Shown here one piece after another: positions 10,132 through 20,022 of a stretch of DNA of 37,235 nt. The stretch is taken from positions 1-37,235 of the forward strand of contig NZ_CALJ01000250.1 in the NCBI RefSeq assembly GCF_000308315.1, read 5' to 3'. The translations under genes and the position numbers were made by a program. Below the pieces are notes generated by a model. The model did no database searches. It saw only the letters and a list, made by a program, of their open reading frames with translations, and was not told the DNA's origin. The first letter of the stretch is position 1. Each line of letters starts with the position of its first letter. The stretch comes from Legionella tunisiensis. Its GTDB lineage: Bacteria; Pseudomonadota; Gammaproteobacteria; Legionellales; Legionellaceae.

Positions 10132-11181
10132 TTAAAAACCTAACAGACTGACCTCTTCCTGTGCCCTTTTAAAATCATCCATGCGACCTATATCCAACCA
10201 ATATTCATGGATGGGGAACATATTAACATTTTTCCCTTGTCAATGTGATGTTGCAGCAAATCAGGCATATCAATGCGCACACCCGGTAAAACGCTACGAG
10301 CAAACTCGGGAGAAAGCAAATAAATTCCCGCATTAATAAAAGAACGATGTACTGGTTTTCAACAATCGAAGTGACTCGATGGCCCTGGAAATTCAGGACA
10401 CCAAAAGGTATTCGATGCTCATATTCACGCACACAGATGGTCGCTACTCCTTCATGTTCCTGATGAAAGTCCAATAAATTCTGGAAATTAAGAGAAGTAA
10501 GCAAATCACCATTCATCATGAATATAGGTAAATCAATTTCGTCGTGAGGCAACAGACCCAAAGCACCACCTGTACCAAGTGGGTGTTCTTCATGCACATA
10601 GCGAATACTGACTCCCCAGCGACTGCCATCACCGAAATGTTTTCTGATCATTTCCGGCATAAAATGGGTTGAAATAAAAAAGCGATGAAAACCTGCATCA
10701 ATAAAACGCTCAATAATCAGTTCCAAAATAGCTTTGTCGCCTACTTTAAGCAACGGTTTTGGACACTCTTGAGTCAAAGGATGTAAGCGCGTACCAAATC
10801 CGCCCGCGATGAGAAAACAGGATTATCACGATGACGTTTTCTCAAAATATCATGCAAGGTTTCCAAGCCAACCACTCGCCCATCAGGATCTACAATCGGT
10901 AATTGCAAAAGCTGGTATTTTTCCATGGTTGCCAATATGAGCTCCCTACTCCAATCAGCATCTGCTTTTTTGGGAGTCTCACACATCATCTCTCTTACCG
11001 GCAAATCTAAAGCGAGATGTTTGATCAGAGCGCGCCGTATATCACCATCCGTTACGGTTCCCAACAAATGGCGTTGTTCATCCACAACAAGGGCGATTCG
11101 CTGCGCACCCTGATCAAGAATTTCTATTGCTTCATTAATCGTTGTATCGGGTTTTATCAGTAATGTTTCCCAATTTATCAT
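10132..11181 (-). CDS. ptmE: CBS-domain sugar-1-phosphate nucleotidyltransferase, PtmE-like (three frame breaks)
   Basis: Residues 1-120 form a CBS pair (TVTDGDIRRALIKH, LLQLPIVDPDGRVVGLETL). Then comes a nucleotidyltransferase domain with GGFGTRLHPLTQECPKPLL, NGDLLTSLNF and IEYWLDIGRMDD-like ends. Breaks near 10805, 10357 and 10232 are cured by one base each. The second restores the EKP motif that this superfamily carries (VEKPVHRSFINAG). Corrected length is about 350 residues. PtmE of Campylobacter, with the same CBS plus transferase layout, makes the GDP-hexosamine that starts the legionaminate route. The ATG overlaps the upstream neuD stop by four bases. Confidence 0.85.
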
Positions 11182-11871
11182 TTTTCATCACCACAATAGG
11201 TTTCTAGGCTGAATTCTGTCCGGCGTATAAACGCCGGTAAGACTAATTGTCTCGGTGGCACATCACGCACAATAGAGGCACCAGCCCCTACTACCGCATC
11301 ATTACCGACCTTGACTCCCGGAATCAAAGTAGCACCACTGGCAACGAAAGCTCGTTTCCCGACATAGACATTGCCACACAATACAGCACCTGGGGCAATA
11401 TGAACATGGTCTTCGATGACACAATCGTGATCAATCGCTGTGCGAGTATTAATAATCACATTATTACCAATACGAGCATCAGCCTGGATTACCGCACCCG
11501 CCATGACTTGTACCCCCTTCTTGCAGGTGAGCATCAGGATCAACGCAAGCCATTGGGTGTACCAGTGCAGGGAAATAATAACCTTTTTCTTTAAAGGTAT
11601 CGAAGATACGCTGCCTACTATTGGTATCTCCCACACGCCGTCCGACGGCATTCACCAGCGCAACCTCATTAGGATTGAAATCATTTAAATCATCTCCAGC
11701 GCCGAGAACTCGGATATCTCGCCAGAAATTGGCTCCCTGATTGACTAATTCAGGGGCACATACTCCAAGTACAGGTAAGTCCAATGCCCTAACCAGTGAG
11801 AGCAAAACCTTAGCATGTCCACCAGCACCAAGTAAAATTAAAGGTTTTTGCTGATAATTAGTTAAATTCAT
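11178..11871 (-). CDS. neuD: NeuD/PglD-like sugar acetyltransferase, LegH candidate (one frame break)
   Basis: The N-terminal Rossmann-like domain LILLGAGGHAKVLLSL (residues 10-25) is the PglD/NeuD signature. It is followed by a left-handed beta-helix with IQADARIGNNVIINT, the catalytic-His segment TAIDHDCVIEDHVHIAPGA and the C-terminal IVRDVPP. The two halves are split at a G5 run (11514-11518) with one G too many; removing it gives 231 residues, the usual length. It overlaps neuB and ptmE by four bases at each end. In the legionaminate route it would N-acetylate the 4-amino group made by LegC. A later O-acetylation of the sugar is an alternative. Confidence 0.86.
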
Positions 11872-12953
11872 AACTCAAAAACCTCTCCTGGCTCATAGGT
11901 TTTGAGGCTGACAGAGCCAATAAGCTCCCAAAATAAATTAGGTGGCAATCCACCACCCGTTCGTGCTGTTGCTAAATCGCTACGCTCAATCACTTTTCCT
12001 GCAGGTAGATAGTTCGCAGCAACAATAGATTGCCTGGCTGCTCTTCGTGTATCCCACTCACTGGCTTGTGGTGCTTTGATGGAGCTGCCCAATGCAATTT
12101 CAAGAGCACGAATATCTGCAACCAATTTTTTTAGCTCAGCCACTTCAATAGACGCCTGGTGATCAGGACCCGGTAAAGTCCTATCCAGGGTAAAATGCTT
12201 TTCAATCACTCTAGCACCACGAGCAACTGCTGCAATAGGAATCACTGTACCTTCAGTATGATCGGAATAGCCAATATCCAAACCAAACGCTGCCGCCAGA
12301 GTATCCATCGCACGCAGATTCACTTCATTCCAAGGTGTAGGATATTGCGAAGTACAATGGAGTAAGGTTACGTGGCCCTTGAGCCTTTCCCGGATCTGAG
12401 GATTAGACCAACATTGCCAGACATCAGCAATTCTGCGCGGCTCTTCTGGGAATTGCAAAGCATAAGCTACAATCGCCAACCCTTCTTCAACTTCCGCTAA
12501 AGTGGCCATTCCAGTAGAAATAATTAACGGTTTACCTGTTTTAGCAAAACGCCACAGTAAAGGTGCATTGGTTAATTCGCCTGAAGGAACTTTATAAAGA
12601 GGTAAATTGAGTGCTTGTAAAAATTGTAAACTCAGCTCATCAAATGCCGTTGATAAAAATTCAATTCCTCGTTCTTTTGCATGATTTTGCAAATCGCTAT
12701 GCCAGGCCTCCGGTAACTCTAGTTTCGCGAGCATATCTAATTGAGATTCCGCTTCATCAGTCGTTGCTTTTTGATAGGTTGCTTTTTCAACTTTTTTGCT
12801 GGCTAATCTGCTCGCCTTAAATGTTTGGAATTTTACCGCATCAGCGCCAGCCTCTGCAGCAGCATCTACCAAATGAAAAGCAAGATCTCTGCTACCATTA
12901 TGATTCACACCAGCTTCAGCAATGATATAAACCGATTTGTTATGCTCAGACAT
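11868..12953 (-). CDS. neuB: Legionaminic/N-acetylneuraminic acid synthase
   Basis: A 361-residue intact NeuB/LegI. It condenses the free 6-deoxy-diacetamido-mannose analogue with phosphoenolpyruvate to form the nine-carbon acid. The TIM-barrel part shows IIAEAGVNHNGS, AVKFQTFKASRLAS, the PSGELTNAPLL and ISTGMATLAEVEEG segments and YSDHTEGTVIPIAA. EKHFTLDRTLPGPDH is a strong family motif. A C-terminal SAF (antifreeze-like) domain with SIVAANYLPAGKVI closes the protein. The ATG overlaps the neuC stop by eight bases. The SAF domain and HFTLDR motif exclude DAHP synthase. Specificity for legionaminate over Neu5Ac rests on the presence of legB, legC and ptmE next to it. Confidence 0.95.
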   Translation of the reverse strand: MSEHNKSVYIIAEAGVNHNGSRDLAFHLVDAAAEAGADAVKFQTFKASRLASKKVEKATYQKATTDEAESQLDMLAKLELPEAWHSDLQNHAKERGIEFLSTAFDELSLQFLQALNLPLYKVPSGELTNAPLLWRFAKTGKPLIISTGMATLAEVEEGLAIVAYALQFPEEPRRIADVWQCWSNPQIRERLKGHVTLLHCTSQYPTPWNEVNLRAMDTLAAAFGLDIGYSDHTEGTVIPIAAVARGARVIEKHFTLDRTLPGPDHQASIEVAELKKLVADIRALEIALGSSIKAPQASEWDTRRAARQSIVAANYLPAGKVIERSDLATARTGGGLPPNLFWELIGSVSLKTYEPGEVFEL

Positions 12954-14108
12954 ATTGAAAATTCCAATCTTGAAAGTGTTTTACTGTTGATAATTCATGC
13001 TCTTTAAGTACAGGCAAAATTCGCGCTGATACCTGTCCATTACCATAGGGATTATTAACTTGACGGCATTTTTCTCTGAATGCGGGGTTTAACGCTTTAC
13101 TTAAGGCTTCTTTAATTGCAGGGTAAGTTGCCTTGCAATGAAGAATTGAATCAGCGGCCAATCGTCCCTCCTGGCGCAAACCGATATTGACTGTTGGCAC
13201 CCCAAACGCGGGCACCTCAATAATACCACTTGAAGAGTTACCAATCACAGCCTCAGCATGTGCGACAGCACTCAGGTATTTTTTAAAACCAAGTGATTTC
13301 ACAGCAAACGCTCGGCCTGGATTAGTTTTACAATAATTTTCCAACAGTTGAATAATAATGTGACCACCATTATCAGCATTCGGATAAGTGAAAAGAACCT
13401 GATGTTCCGGCCAGTCATCAAGTACCTGTAGTAAAGCCGCGAAAGTAGCTTCCACAGGTTCATCTGCATTCGTTGCGGGGTGATAAGTCACTAAAAAATA
13501 AGGGCTATGAAGATGAATTTGCAATGCTTCCGCCAACAGGGCAGATGAAAACAATTCGTTCTTATAGTATGTTCCAAGCCAAGAGCCCCCACATTAAATA
13601 CTCTACTGGTTTCCTCTCCCATTTGTATTACACGATGACGATACGCTTCAGCGGCCACAAAATGCATGGATGCCATCTTGGTAACAGCATGCCTGATTGA
13701 ATCGTCATAAGCCCCCAAAGTTAATTCACCGCCATGGGCATGGGCAATAGGGATTTTCATGATTAATGCGGCTTGAGCAAGCGCCAACGTTTCAAAACGG
13801 TCGCCCAACAAAAATAGAATATCCGGATTTAGGCGAGCCAGGGCATCAGCAAAACCGATGGTAGCAAGCCCCATCGATTTTACAACGCCCACAGTGGAGT
13901 CAGAAGCTAATAGCATTTCAACTTTTTCATCAATCTTAAAGCCATCAGCTTCAATTTCTTTCCAAGTCTCCCCAAATTGCGGCGCTAAATGCATGCCACT
14001 AACCAAGACTTGTAATTCCAAGTCACTACTGTCCTGAATTGCTTTCATTAGCCAATACAATAAGCCATATTCTGCTCTTGTAGCTGTAAATACTGCAATC
14101 TTACGCAT
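12946..14108 (-). CDS. neuC: Hydrolysing NDP-sugar 2-epimerase, LegG (one frame break)
   Basis: Family of hydrolysing UDP-GlcNAc 2-epimerases. It removes the nucleotide and inverts C2 to give the free mannose-type sugar used by NeuB. The N-terminal part has AVFTATRAEYGLLYWLM, LFLLGDRFETLALAQAA and IPIAHAHGGELTLGAYDD. The C-terminal part has VTYHPATNADEP, VIGNSSSGIIEVPAFG and VNIGLRQEGR. The halves join when one A is added near 13560 (HTIRNELFSSALLAEA). Corrected length is about 387 residues. ATG 14108 has AGAGAG six bases away and is preferred to the in-frame ATG at 14114. It overlaps the legC stop. Confidence 0.92.
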
Positions 14109-15264
14109 GCACATCTCTCTGAATTACGACAGAACTTGGTAAATTAACCACTCGCTCAGCAAGCCATTCTACATTGCTGAGTGAATCACTTAATGCATTG
14201 TTAAACATAGGTAACTGATGCATGGGTTGCCAGATAGGCCTGGTCATAACCCCTGCTCCATTTGTTACTTTCAGCAATTCGTCGCGCTGTTGCTGATTCT
14301 CGCATATAACCGCATTAAGCCAATAATTACTACGGCAATCCTCGGGCTCTGATACAAATTGCAACGGTGTATTTGCCAAAAGCTCGGCATAATTTTTAGC
14401 TAACAAGCGTTTATTTTCTATAAAAGCATCCAATTGCTCTAACTGAGCGCATCCTAATGCAGCATTAATATTTGGCATGCGGTAATTAAAACCTATTTCA
14501 TCATGAATAAATTCATAGGGATGGGGCTTTTTAGCAGTTGTTGTCAAATGTTTTGCCCGAATACCTAGTTCTTTATCTGCTAGAATCATACCACCACCCC
14601 CAGTGGTTATGATCTTGTTTCCATTAAAGCTTAAAATACCTATCTTGCCAAAAGTACCTGTGTGGCGGCCTTTGTATAGACTACCCAACGACTCAGCAGC
14701 ATCTTCGATTATCGGCACATGCCAACGCTCAGAAACATCGAGTAAACCATCAATATCTACCGGATGACCAAAAGTATGCATCGGCACACAAGCCCGGATG
14801 ATACGATTATCAGTTCGATGACGACAAAGACCAGCATCATCAATAAAAGCAAACTCATCAAGCCAGGCATCAACTGCTTGTGGCGACAAGCCGAGATTTC
14901 GTTTATCGACATCTAAAAATATTGGCTCTGCTTTGCAATAACTAATGGCGTTACAGGTAGCGACAAAAGTCAACGGCTGGGTTAGCACATAATCTCCCTG
15001 CCTAACACCTGCTAGAATGAAAGCCATGTGTAAAGCGCTGGTACCATTAACAGTGACTACAGCACTAGGACTACCCGTATAAGCAGCCATTTCTTGCTCA
15101 AATTTATCAACGTAGGCACCTACACTGGAGACAAAACTAGAATCAATAGTAGCGAGCACATAATTGCGTTCATTGCCAATAAATTTTGGTGCATGCAAAG
15201 GAATAAAATCATCCGTGCGATATTGCTCACGAATAAATTGAATGAGGAAATTAAACATAATCAT
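14101..15264 (-). CDS. legC: DegT/DnrJ/EryC1-family sugar aminotransferase, LegC
   Basis: An intact PLP aminotransferase of about 387 residues that aminates C4 of the 4-keto-6-deoxy sugar nucleotide made by LegB. Visible landmarks are VTVNGTSALHMAFILAGV (cofactor phosphate site), PIIEDAAESLGSLYKGRHTG (PLP-binding Asp) and SFNGNKIITTGGGGMI, in which the Lys forms the Schiff base. FNYRMPNINAALGCAQLEQL closes the active site. The most likely start is ATG 15264, three bases after the corrected legB stop; a TTG six bases upstream is in frame but unlikely. Substrate is assigned from the leg cluster. Confidence 0.92.
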   Translation of the reverse strand: MIMFNFLIQFIREQYRTDDFIPLHAPKFIGNERNYVLATIDSSFVSSVGAYVDKFEQEMAAYTGSPSAVVTVNGTSALHMAFILAGVRQGDYVLTQPLTFVATCNAISYCKAEPIFLDVDKRNLGLSPQAVDAWLDEFAFIDDAGLCRHRTDNRIIRACVPMHTFGHPVDIDGLLDVSERWHVPIIEDAAESLGSLYKGRHTGTFGKIGILSFNGNKIITTGGGGMILADKELGIRAKHLTTTAKKPHPYEFIHDEIGFNYRMPNINAALGCAQLEQLDAFIENKRLLAKNYAELLANTPLQFVSEPEDCRSNYWLNAVICENQQQRDELLKVTNGAGVMTRPIWQPMHQLPMFNNALSDSLSNVEWLAERVVNLPSSVVIQRDVHA

Positions 15265-15266
15265 AC

Positions 15267-16242
15267 TCAAACATTATAAATATCCGCCTTATATTTGGCT
15301 AAATTATCACTCGAAGTAAACCATTCTATTGTTTTTTCAGGCCCTCGCTGATAGAAAACCTTGGTTCAAATCCTGTTAAATTGCGAATTTTAGTATTATC
15401 ACACCATAGCCTGGAAACTTCTGATTTTTCCGGCCGCAATCGTTGCTCATCAAGAACAAACTCAACATTGCTCTTCATAAGTTCGCGAATTAGATTCAAT
15501 GTATCACCAACAGAAATCTCATAATTTGAACCAATATTTACCACTTCACCAATTGCCTTGTCGCAACGTGCCAATTCCAAGAAACCGCGGCATGTATCTG
15601 CAACATAATTAAAATCACGTGTTGGCGTCACATCCCCCAACTCAATTCGATCACGCCCACTGGCAATTTGCGCAATAATTGTTGGAATCACTGCTCGTGC
15701 AGATTGTCTTGGACCATAGGTATTAAAAGGTCTTGCGATAGTTAAAGGCAGATTAAAGGCATTAAAAAACTAATTGCCATCGCATCAGCACCAATTTTAG
15801 AAGCACTATAGGGAGATTGCGCCTGAAGGGGATGCTTTTCATCAATCGGAACATATCTCGCCGTACCATAAACCTCGCTGGTTGACGTATGGATAATACG
15901 CCCAACTTGATTTTCCATGGCCGCCTGGCAAATGTTTAATGTACCTTTAACATTGGTGTCAACGTAACTATCTGGTGCAATATAGGAATAAGGAATAGCA
16001 ATTAATGCGGCCAGATGAAAAATGACATCCACATCTTTAGTAATGTGTTTACAATAATGAGGATCACGAATGTCCCCTGTTAATACTTCAATATCATTTA
16101 AACAATCAATATCTTCCAACCAACCCCAATAATTAAATGAGTTATACTGAGAAAGTGCCTTCACTTCATAACCTTCTCTCACTAATAACTCAGTAAGGTG
16201 AGATCCAATAAAACCATCAGCACCGGTGATAAGGGCCTTCAT
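15267..16242 (-). CDS. legB: NDP-sugar 4,6-dehydratase, LegB (two frame breaks)
   Basis: Extended SDR, first committed enzyme after PtmE: 4,6-dehydration of GDP-GlcNAc. The N-terminal TGADGFIGSHLTELL, the HTSTSEVYGTARY segment and the YSASK catalytic pair are clear. The chain breaks near 15770 in a T-run; adding a T restores ISFFNAFNLPLTIARPFNTY and GPRQSARAVIPTI. It breaks again near 15327 in an A-run; adding an A restores EGLKKTIEWF and a stop at 15267. Corrected length is about 325 residues. It is the most upstream gene of the leg block; the gap behind it holds a palindromic repeat. Confidence 0.9.
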
Positions 16243-16266
16243 TAACTATCCTCATTTCCAATTCCA

Positions 16267-16404
16267 GGGGGTTGACACTTTTACTATCTTGGCATTTAAG
16301 GCTTGATTCTCTGGGCTTCACTGCTCACATACTAAGGTGTATGCTTCGCAGCGATATTCGAATATCAGCCCTAAGCATTCAAGCTAGCGAAATGTCAACC
16401 GCCC
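16267..16404. repeat. Imperfect palindromic repeat, family 1, copy A
   Basis: A 138-bp element in the gap between wzz and legB. Its ends are an imperfect inverted repeat: GGGGGTTGACAC on the left, and the complement of the right end reads GGGCGGTTGACATT. Read on the minus strand it aligns over its length with the element at 32954-33091. Shared blocks include CATTTCGCTAGCTT, a core with AGTATGTGAGCAG and GCATACAC, and CCAAGATAGTA. It contains no ORF. It looks like a MITE- or REP-like dispersed repeat and could also fold in the mRNA between wzz and legB. Confidence 0.7.
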
Positions 16405-16509
16405 TCTAATATCTTCATAATAAAAATCATGGCGCGGTTCAAAAACACCGGCCATGAACCAATTCAGAACAATAATAGCTTGATCTAGGTCGCTTTGGCT
16501 AATTTATAG

Positions 16510-17579
16510 TTATTTTTTCGCCAACTCATCTGCACGATTAGTTGTAAATGCTGCTCGAGCAAGTACTAGAGACACACCTAGCACTAAACCCAGAACGAGG
16601 GAAAAAGCTATGATTAGGCGGCTCTTTGGTGCTACGGGTGTATCAGAAAAATCGATCTTGCCATCAAGGCGAAAAACAGTTACATCCGCAGGGGTTACAA
16701 CAATCTTGCGTAAAAAATTATATTCACCTTCTAACTTACGTAATTCTGGCGTGAAAGCATCGTCAGATTGGCGTGCCTTGAGATTTTCTATTTCCGCCTT
16801 CAATGCCTTAGAACCCCGCTTGTACAGATTAGACTCACCCGGACCCGGAGAAACCATTTTGGAATATATGATTTTAGGATCATGTTTTTCTAACCCAATT
16901 GCCTGAGAAATATTTAAAGCCTCCTGTAATTGCTTAATGCGGTCATAGCGTTGTTCTTTGGCCATCTCACGTGCAATATTCATCCTCTGTTCTAAATCGT
17001 GTGCCAAACTTCGATTCTGGTTGGAGACAATTCGGAGCATGTTGTTTATTGCATTTTGTTTAACTACGTCAAGATAGCGCTCCACCCAATTGACTGCCTC
17101 TGTAACGCTAGAGCTTCTAGCAATTACAGTATATTTTGTCGGAGAGCTAGGATCTGGTTTAACAGTCACGATACCGCTAAAACCATGATAAAGTGAATTC
17201 AAGGCTGCTTCACTGCGCTGTTCAGCTGGCAACGAGGGTAAATAGACCTCATTAAAGAGAGCCCACTTACTTGTCTGAGATAATAAAGAAGAGGCAAACA
17301 CGCTATAAACATCTTTCACCTTAAAGGGCTTTAGTAATGAAGTTTTATCATACGAACGACCATAATTAAAAGCAGCAATATCACCATCTGTTGGTGCTAA
17401 AATATAGGCTTTAGCCTCAAATATTGGCTTGGTAGTCCAAACATGAAAATAGCCAATTGCTGTAGTTAACAACGTGATAAAAAAATAACCCATTTTTTCT
17501 GCCATAGCAGACGCAGAACTCCCATCACATCAATGTCGTCGTTGCTATAACTTGCTCCCGCAGCTTGCTGTCCTGTCAC
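16510..17579 (-). CDS. wzz: O-antigen chain-length determinant, Wzz family (one frame break)
   Basis: Inner-membrane polysaccharide co-polymerase with two membrane segments and a large periplasmic helical domain. The C-terminal TM follows the diagnostic VAPKSRLIIAFSLVLGLVLG. The first TM sits at about residues 28-48. The start is GTG 17579 with AAGGAG five bases upstream, giving an N-terminus with DIDVMGVLRLLWQKKWVIF. A 7-T run near 17485 is one base short; adding it joins this to FITLLTTAIGYFHVW. Corrected length is about 356 residues. The periplasmic part has coiled-coil-like stretches (QRYDRIKQLQEALNISQA). It is the first gene of the minus-strand operon, divergent from the flippase. Confidence 0.88.
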
Positions 17580-17982
17580 TTCTACTCCTTATATTTATCG
17601 AAATCCTGGCCCCACGTAACCCGCGGTAATAATATCATTCGGAACACAAAAATCTCGTTTTGCTCGATCTTTTTACTAATTTTAGTGGCTAATCAATACT
17701 AATTGACAACCAGAAAAATAACTAAGGTTTACCTGAATAAAAGTACTCATAAGGTGCCTATTTACAGGGAAATAGGTACAAAGTGATTGCCAAATTCCTA
17801 TCTCTACAGGATAATTCAGACTCATTTGTTAATTTTCACCGCTCGCAACAAGAGAGTTCTTTCGAAACTCGCTGCAATGAGGCAGAGCACTGTACCGACG
17901 AAGCCATACGCCAATGCAGTAGAGTTTCGAAAGAAGCCTAGGAAAAAGCAGGCCTGAACTCATTTAAGGATCTTATTAATTT
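17580..17982. promoter_or_regulatory. Divergent control region between wzz and the flippase
   Basis: About 400 bp without a credible gene, between two divergent LPS transcription units. It must hold the promoters of both. I see no confident -35/-10 pair and no match to the JUMPstart/ops consensus. There is a small hairpin CCTATTT-ACAGGG-AAATAGG near 17758-17777 and a larger palindromic element at 17857-17936. The AAGGAG of wzz lies at the left edge. Confidence 0.5.
17857..17936. repeat. Palindromic element, family 2
   Basis: About 80 bp with inverted arms: TTCTTTCGAAACTCGCTGCA on the left (17857-17876) and its near-complement TGCAGTAGAGTTTCGAAAGAAG on the right (17915-17936), differing only by a one-base/two-base difference inside. 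The 38-bp centre is not repetitive. TTCGAA sits in each arm. It has a different sequence from the family at 16267 and 32954. Confidence 0.6.
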
Positions 17983-19239
17983 ATGCGTTTTTCTTGGTTT
18001 TACAATTTATCAGCAATTGCTATAAGAGGACTTACTCTAGCAGCAAAATTTTTACTAGTAATCTGTTTAGTGCAGTATTTCCAACCCAGCGAACTTGGCT
18101 TATACGGCGTTATGGCGGCCATAGTAGCTTATGCTCTTTTTTTCTAGGATTGGAGTTTTATAACTACACATCCAGAACACTGGTTGGCGCTTCAGAAATC
18201 GAACAAGTGCTTATCATAAGAGATCAATTCATTCTTTACGCGATTACCTTTGTCTTAAGTGCCCCTTTCTTTTATGTTCTTTTCTATTTGAACCTGGTTC
18301 CGTATTCACTGTGTTTCTGGTTTTTCATTCTTATCATATTTGAGCATGCTTCCAATGAGCTGATGCGAATTCTCATTGCCTTGTCTCGCCCTTATTTAGC
18401 CAATTTCATTTATTTTCTTCGCCAGGGACTCTGGATCTATATTTTGCTGCCGGTTTTCTATTTTTTCCTGCCAGTCGCTATTTCAATCTTATTTTTATTG
18501 TCTGGATTACAGGGGCAGCCTTTAGTATTTTTGTAGGTTTTACCGCACTCTATAATCTGCCCTGGAAAACCATGTGGGTACATCCTGTACGCTGGAAAAT
18601 AATGTGGCAGGGTTTAAAAATTTCACGCCCCTTTTTAGTTACAGCATTCTCGGCTTTAAGTCTACTCTATATAGAGCGTTTTTTCGTGAGTTATTACTGC
18701 GGGATGGAAGCAGTTGGGATCTATACTTTTTACGCCGGTCTTAGTGTAACCTTACACAATTTGGTCAATACCGGCGTGTCAAAAATGCGGTTGGCACAGT
18801 TGTTAGCAGCATGGAAACAAAATGACCGCCAGCTTTTTTATAGTGAAGCGATGCATATGCTTAAATATACCACTGCTTTTGTCATCGTATTTTCTGCACT
18901 AAGCATCGCTCTTGTCTATCCTTTCGTGGGCCTTATCAATAAATCGGTTTATCTCACGAATTTGCATATCTTCTATTTTCTATTGTTTGGTGCTGCCTGC
19001 CGCAGCATCGCCGATGTCCCTCTGTATACTCTTTATGCCCAACACAGTGATAGATTAATCCTGTTAATCAATCTTGCTTCTTTTTTATTATGGTTGTCGG
19101 CAATGCTGTTTTAGTGCCACACTACGGACTCGTAGGTGCCGCACTTTCATCAGCTAGTGCAAGCTTGGTTTTATTAGGTTATGCCTTAGTTGTTATGGTT
19201 CAAAGAACCATACGCCCGTTCCCACTTTTACAATCTTAG
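17983..19239 (+). CDS. wzx: Polysaccharide flippase / Wzx-like membrane protein (three frame breaks)
   Basis: A polytopic membrane protein of about 419 residues after correction, with roughly 10-12 hydrophobic segments and few charged residues, of the MATE-like polysaccharide transporter type. It starts at ATG 17983 (MRFSWFYNLSAIAIRGLTLA) and ends at 19239. Breaks near 18145 (T run), 18490 and 19087 (T run) are each cured by one base, giving AYALFFLGLEFYNYTSR, IVWITGAAFSIFVGF and ASFFIMVVGNAVLVPHYG. Typical late-family text is YGLVGAALSSASAS. It would flip the lipid-linked O-unit across the inner membrane. Assignment rests on topology, weak family motifs and location between wzz and a glycosyltransferase. 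Confidence 0.72.
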
Positions 19240-19251
19240 TTTGAGGTTACT

Positions 19252-20022
19252 ATGAAAATTTCCATTGTTACCGCATGTTACAACAGTGAAGCAACCATTC
19301 GCGACACATTGCGGACAATTCAAATGCAAACTCATCAAGACATTGAACATATTGTCATTGACGGTGGTTCTACTGACGGCACGCTTGAAATTCTTGAAAA
19401 AAACCGGGAGCACATTGCTTACTTGACTTCAGAACCCGATAATGGTCTCTATGATGCAATGAATAAAGGGGTATCAAAAGCGACTGGTGATGTCATTGGT
19501 CTCTTGAATTCAGACGACATGCTTGCTAATAAGCATGTGCTTAGTCATGTAGCAAAGGCTCTGGCTGACCCTGAAGTAGATGCCTGCTATGGTGATTTAG
19601 TTTACGTTAATCAGGATAATATCGATCAGGTTGCGCGCTACTGGCGTTCCAGCCCTTATAACTCAACCCTCCTCGCCAAAGGATGGATCCCTGCCCATCC
19701 TACCTTTTATGCACGCAGAGAGGTTCATGATAACTATAGCATGCTCTTTAATCTGGATTATAAACTGGCAGCTGATTATGAATTATTATTGCGTCTTCTG
19801 TTTTCGCACAAGATTAATGTCAGCTATATTCCTGAAGTCATGATAAAAATGCGCTTAGGGGGCACTACAAATAAATCGCTAAAAAATATTTTCAATCAAA
19901 ATAAAGAGATAATGCGCGCTCTAAAGAGCCACAATTACCGATATTCACCAGTAAAAATGGTTTGCAGTAAATTGCTCGATCGTATTCAGCAATATCGCAA
20001 AAGAGACGAATATGTCCAATAA
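19252..20022 (+). CDS. Family 2 glycosyltransferase
   Basis: An intact 256-residue GT-A enzyme. The N-terminal ISIVTACYNSEATIRDTLRT, the IDGGSTDGTLEIL nucleotide-binding loop, EPDNGLYDAMNKG and LLNSDDMLA (acidic metal site) are classic for GT2 sugar transferases of the WcaA/WfgS type. The start ATG has GAGG seven bases upstream and lies 12 bases after the flippase stop. The end overlaps the next gene by 11 bases. No membrane segment is seen, so it acts at the cytoplasmic face on lipid-linked oligosaccharide. Donor and acceptor are unknown. Confidence 0.9.
   Translation: MKISIVTACYNSEATIRDTLRTIQMQTHQDIEHIVIDGGSTDGTLEILEKNREHIAYLTSEPDNGLYDAMNKGVSKATGDVIGLLNSDDMLANKHVLSHVAKALADPEVDACYGDLVYVNQDNIDQVARYWRSSPYNSTLLAKGWIPAHPTFYARREVHDNYSMLFNLDYKLAADYELLLRLLFSHKINVSYIPEVMIKMRLGGTTNKSLKNIFNQNKEIMRALKSHNYRYSPVKMVCSKLLDRIQQYRKRDEYVQ

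Noticed and set aside
11247-11688. Plus-strand ORFs opposite neuD
   Set aside because: Shadows of a well-supported beta-helix acetyltransferase on the minus strand.
16267-16404. Simple terminator between wzz and legB
   Set aside because: The structure is too long, lacks a U tract and has a homologous copy at 32954, so it is better called a repeat.
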